NCBI GenBank assembly: GCA_964628055.1
Contig: CAZVNL010000056.1
Span: forward strand, 1 to 7,629
Reading direction: 5' to 3'
Source of the DNA: CAZBEL01 sp964628055
GTDB taxonomy: Bacteria; Fidelibacterota; Marinisomatia; Marinisomatales; TCS56
DNA length: 7,629 nt
How positions within the stretch are numbered: position 1 is the first letter of the stretch; every line of letters begins with the position of its first letter. The position numbers were made by a program, and so were the translations under genes. Shown piece after piece: positions 4,640 through 7,629 of the stretch. Under the pieces are notes generated by a model. The model worked only from the letters and a program-made list of their open reading frames with translations, was not told where the DNA came from and made no database searches.

Positions 4640-7420
4640 ATGATTACCAAGCTTCTATTTACCTTACTCCTCACCGGGCCCCTCCTGGCGCAAAGTATCC
4701 CCGATGAAGAACGCGCTCCCCTGCGTCCCCAGCTTACAAAGGAGGTACTCCAACTGACGTTTGGAAAGCAGTCTATCGCCTACCTGAATTCCAGTAAGGA
4801 ATCCCCTCACCGCATTTTAGTGGAAACGGCTCCTCCACAAACCGTCAGTTTATCTAATCTTCCCCAGGTGGCGCGGGATTTTGTCGCCCGCAATCCAACC
4901 GTCTACGGGGTAGCACCTGAAGCGTTAACCCTGGAGGTGGTGGAGCGCGCCGGGCCAATCTACTACGTTATCTTCCGTCAAACTTACCATCAAGTGCCGG
5001 TGTACCAATCCCGGGTGGATTTCCGTTACCGTACCAACGGCCAGTTGGTGGTTACCGGGGCCGACGTGTACCCCGAGATCGCCTTGAATCCCACTCCCGA
5101 CCTGGGAGCGGAGGTGGCTCTAGTCCTGGCCCAAACGGAGGTGGATTTTTTCCCCGACAATGGCGACCTAATCGTGGATCAACCGGAGTTGTATGTTTAC
5201 GTAAATGATGAAATCCCACGCACTTATCGCCTGGGATGGAGACTGGGTCTTTATGTCCATCACGATGATCCCACCCGTTTCGAACGTGCCGTAAGTAATT
5301 ACGAAATCTGGGTGGATGCCCATACCGGCGAAGTGTTTTCCGTCTTTGACCGGGTGGAAGAGGATGTCATCTCTGGTACAGTGACCGGGATGGTGAAAGA
5401 CCTCCCTTACGGGACGCCCACCCAGCGACCCCTGCGAAACTTGAAAGTGCACGTGAACGGGGTGGGGGACACCTACACCGACGAGAATGGCACCTACGCC
5501 ATCGAAGCAGGGACGGTTCCCCGCCAGGTGACTATGGAGTTTACCGGTTCCTTCCTGGATATCGATGCCCGGAACGTCACCGACGCTAGTGTCACCACTA
5601 CCGTCACTCCCGGGGACACTTTCAACGTCCATTTTGATGATTTGAATTCCATTCCCGCTGAACGGGATACCTATTATCACGGAAATCTGGTTCACGACTG
5701 GATGCTCACCCTGGATACTAATTTCACCGGTGCCAATTACAGCATGCCGGCGGCAGTGAATATCGGCTCCGAGGACCCCATCTGGCCCTGCAACGCTTAC
5801 TGGGATGGGGTAGGAATCAACATGTTTTCCGCCGGGGGTGGCTGCTCTGCCACCGATCAAATGGCCGATGTGGTTTACCATGAATACCAACATGGTCTTA
5901 CCCAGTTTGCTTACGATCCCTTTGCTCCCCCTTATAGTTCTGGTATGGGAGAGGGGTTCAGTGACTATACTGGCATGACCCTGCGGAACTCGCCCTGCAT
6001 GGGAGATGGTTTCTTTGGCACTCCCGGAGGTTGTTTACGGGATGGGGAGAATATGCGCCAATGGCCCGGCACCGAGTGTGGCGGAGAAGTACACTGTCTG
6101 GGAGAAATCACCATGGGCGCTCTGTGGAAAATGCGCCAGAATCTCATCGCTAGCATTGGGGATACCGTTGCCGCTGTGGCCCGTTCTGATACCCTCTTCC
6201 GCTGGGCCATGTTCGGTCGACCTTACTCAGTACCCGACCTGCTCCTGGAAATCCTGATCGCCGATGATGATGATGCCACCATCCTCAATGGCACTCCCAA
6301 TTTCATCGCTATAACCGATGCCTTCGCCGTGCACAACGTGGATTCTCCCATTCCGGACTTCGGCATTGACCATACCCCGGTAGCCAATACTTTGGACACG
6401 ACCACCCCCGTGGTGATCACCGCTGTGATCTCCTCCCTCATGGGGGATATTACCCTGGCTCAATTGGTATATACCGTACGCGGTGTTACTACCACCGTGG
6501 ACATGACCGACATAGGAAACAACCAGTACCAAGCTTCCATTCCTCCCCAACCGGCGGGGACCATCGTGGAATACTATCTCCAGGCGGCGGACACCCAGGG
6601 CAACACCTTTCACTCTCCGGAGAATGCCCCGGCTATTACCCATTTCTACCTGGTGGGTCCCCGTGGAGCGTTCATGTCGGTTTTCGAGGATAGCGCGGAA
6701 ACGGATAATGGGTGGCAATTTGGGGTGGCCACCGATAACGCCACCACCGGTATCTGGGAACGAACGGATCCCATCGGGACAGACGTAGATGGGACCCCCG
6801 TTCAGCCGGAAGACGACCACACCGTTTTAGGCACCCTCTGTTTCGTGACCGGTAACGGAACCTTGGGTGGTAGCGCTGGCGAAAATGACGTAGATGATGG
6901 GACTACTACCCTACTCTCACCCCCCATTGATCTCCTGGGCATGACCCAACCGGTGTTGGGGTACTGGCGCTGGTATTCGAACAATGCCGGCAACGCCCCT
7001 GGATCCGACGTGTGGGTCGTCCAGGTCTCCGCCAACGGCACGGACTGGGTGGATTTGGAACGCACCGGGGAGACCCAGAATACCTGGACCTACCACCAGT
7101 TTCTACTGGCCAACTACATCATCCCCACAGGTAGTGTCCGCATTCGGTTCATCGCTGAAGACGCCGGTGACGGATCTTTAGTGGAGGCAGCCGTGGATGA
7201 CCTGTTCATTCTCAATGGAATCAATGTGGATATCACTTTTGGGGATTTAAATTTTGATGGTGTGCTGGACGTGACCGATGTCCTGCTGATTGTGGATGTG
7301 ATTTTAGGGGACGTAACGCCCACCGCCCTCCAGAACTACGTGGCCGACCTGAACGGCGACGGGATCGTCAATATTTTGGACATTCTCGCCCTGGTGAACG
7401 TGATTATTCTCCAACGATGA
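4640..7420 (+). CDS. Secreted multi-domain zinc metallopeptidase (M36/M4-like gluzincin) with dockerin-like C-terminus
   Basis: A 926-residue exported protease precursor. Order of parts: signal peptide (1-17, cut LLA/QS); FTP-like propeptide (about 75-145, QTYHQVPVYQSRVDFRY); PepSY-like propeptide (about 150-240, ending YEIWVDAHTGEVFSVFD); a carboxypeptidase-regulatory-like beta domain (about 243-335, VHVNGVGDTYTDENGTYAIE); a catalytic region (about 336-565); an Ig-like domain (about 575-672); a MAM/jelly-roll domain (about 680-858); and a dockerin-like tail. Zinc ligands are H414 and H418 of HEYQH, catalytic E415, and E438 of GEGFSDY, 20 residues on as in thermolysin. H485-x-x-GE followed by ALWKMR resembles M36 fungalysins. 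Six cysteines flank the active site (384, 402, 453, 465, 480, 486) and could form three disulfides. The tail has two calcium loops: D869/N871/D873/D877/D880 and D903/N905/D907/N911/D914. By family knowledge the propeptides inhibit and fold the enzyme and are removed by self-cleavage. The dockerin suggests attachment to a surface or cohesin partner (inference). Confidence 0.9.
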   Translation: MITKLLFTLLLTGPLLAQSIPDEERAPLRPQLTKEVLQLTFGKQSIAYLNSSKESPHRILVETAPPQTVSLSNLPQVARDFVARNPTVYGVAPEALTLEVVERAGPIYYVIFRQTYHQVPVYQSRVDFRYRTNGQLVVTGADVYPEIALNPTPDLGAEVALVLAQTEVDFFPDNGDLIVDQPELYVYVNDEIPRTYRLGWRLGLYVHHDDPTRFERAVSNYEIWVDAHTGEVFSVFDRVEEDVISGTVTGMVKDLPYGTPTQRPLRNLKVHVNGVGDTYTDENGTYAIEAGTVPRQVTMEFTGSFLDIDARNVTDASVTTTVTPGDTFNVHFDDLNSIPAERDTYYHGNLVHDWMLTLDTNFTGANYSMPAAVNIGSEDPIWPCNAYWDGVGINMFSAGGGCSATDQMADVVYHEYQHGLTQFAYDPFAPPYSSGMGEGFSDYTGMTLRNSPCMGDGFFGTPGGCLRDGENMRQWPGTECGGEVHCLGEITMGALWKMRQNLIASIGDTVAAVARSDTLFRWAMFGRPYSVPDLLLEILIADDDDATILNGTPNFIAITDAFAVHNVDSPIPDFGIDHTPVANTLDTTTPVVITAVISSLMGDITLAQLVYTVRGVTTTVDMTDIGNNQYQASIPPQPAGTIVEYYLQAADTQGNTFHSPENAPAITHFYLVGPRGAFMSVFEDSAETDNGWQFGVATDNATTGIWERTDPIGTDVDGTPVQPEDDHTVLGTLCFVTGNGTLGGSAGENDVDDGTTTLLSPPIDLLGMTQPVLGYWRWYSNNAGNAPGSDVWVVQVSANGTDWVDLERTGETQNTWTYHQFLLANYIIPTGSVRIRFIAEDAGDGSLVEAAVDDLFILNGINVDITFGDLNFDGVLDVTDVLLIVDVILGDVTPTALQNYVADLNGDGIVNILDILALVNVIILQR

Positions 7421-7504
7421 ATTAACTAAACCATTAACGCACGAACCCGAATCGTCGTGTTGTATGGTGGTGTATTTAAATTGTAATAGGATAACCTGAA
7501 GACG

Positions 7505-7521
7505 CCAGGAGAAACTTCTGG
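7505..7521. repeat. Small stem-loop downstream of the peptidase gene
   Basis: CCAGGAG (7505-7511) and CTTCTGG (7515-7521) form a 7-bp stem with one G-U wobble and an AAA loop. With one bulged G it can extend by three outer pairs. No T-run follows, so it is only a weak candidate for the peptidase gene's terminator. The rest of 7421-7549 holds an imperfect CACGA/TCGTG dyad (7440-7459) and nothing else I can name. Confidence 0.3.
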
Positions 7522-7549
7522 GTGTTGTCCAGGGGAAATAACCGGGAGC

Positions 7550-7590
7550 GAATGATGAACGCTGAACGCCAAATTATGAAAGTCGAAAGG
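7550..7590. repeat. Degenerate GAATGATGAACGCTGAA repeat, copy of the 1480-1519 cluster
   Basis: AATGATGAACGCTGAA (7551-7566) matches 1481-1496 at 15 of 16 positions. Both copies go on to a GTCGAAA (7582-7588 and 1512-1518), so the similarity covers most of an element about 40 bp long. Like the other copies, it lies outside any gene. Confidence 0.6.
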
Positions 7591-7610
7591 TCTGAAAGGC
7601 ACTCGTCATT

Positions 7611-7629
7611 GGTCGCAAGTCGCAGGTCG
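7611..7629. repeat. Start of a GTCGCA-type short tandem repeat, cut by the window edge
   Basis: GGTCGCAAGTCGCAGGTCG reads as two and a half imperfect copies of a 7-8-bp unit (GGTCGCAA, GTCGCAG, GTCG). It runs off the end of the window, so the true copy number is unknown and could be larger. Confidence 0.45.

Noticed and set aside
5168..5893. 241-codon open frame on the minus strand inside the metallopeptidase gene
   Set aside because: It lies wholly antisense to a gene with clear domains, its translation has low-complexity Gly/His/Val/Ile content and no recognisable motif, so it is a shadow of the codon bias.
6227..6820. 197-codon minus-strand frame opposite the peptidase
   Set aside because: Rich in Gly, His and Arg with no domain signature, antisense to the Ig-like and catalytic parts; a codon-bias artefact.
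7440..7459. CACGA/TCGTG dyad as terminator of the peptidase gene
   Set aside because: Only five pairs, a 10-base loop and no T-run.

Overview
The window carries five protein genes and no RNA gene, CRISPR array or transposase that I can see. It looks like a bacterium of the FCB group. A Candidatus Marinimicrobia (SAR406) type lineage is my best guess; Ignavibacteriota, Calditrichota, KSB1 or Latescibacterota are alternatives. The reasons are a C-terminal sorting domain with the SYPNPFNP signature on one secreted protein, a two-repeat dockerin-like tail on another, and a run of exported, multi-domain proteins at moderate GC. This placement is inferred from protein style, not from a marker gene.

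Layout: positions 1-1407 (+) hold the 3' part of a secreted beta-helix/Fn3 protein that is open at the left window edge. Positions 1408-1668 are a convergent intergenic region with a 15-bp-stem hairpin, degenerate GAATGCTGAA-type repeats in inverted orientation, and a good Rho-independent terminator for the leftward genes. Positions 1669-3895 (-) are a two-gene unit: first a secreted beta-propeller-like protein, then, 10 bp downstream, a secreted nucleotide pyrophosphatase/phosphodiesterase (NPP) with a complete active site. A short divergent region follows, then pcm (protein-L-isoaspartate O-methyltransferase, +). Next, 62 bp downstream, is a 926-residue secreted zinc metallopeptidase (+) with propeptide, HEYQH catalytic site, Ig-like, jelly-roll and dockerin modules. 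The last 209 bp are non-coding and hold a small hairpin, another GAATGATGAACGC-type repeat and the start of a GTCGCA tandem repeat.

How they fit together: four of the five products appear exported, and the two (-) genes could work together on extracellular phosphoesters (inference). The peptidase fits extracellular protein degradation. pcm is a cytosolic repair enzyme and is probably unrelated in function to its neighbours. I see no clear new defence or mobile system. The most unusual signals are the recurrent degenerate repeats in the intergenic gaps, the domain order of the peptidase, the duplicated sequence over two competing pcm starts, and the GC drop inside the first gene.
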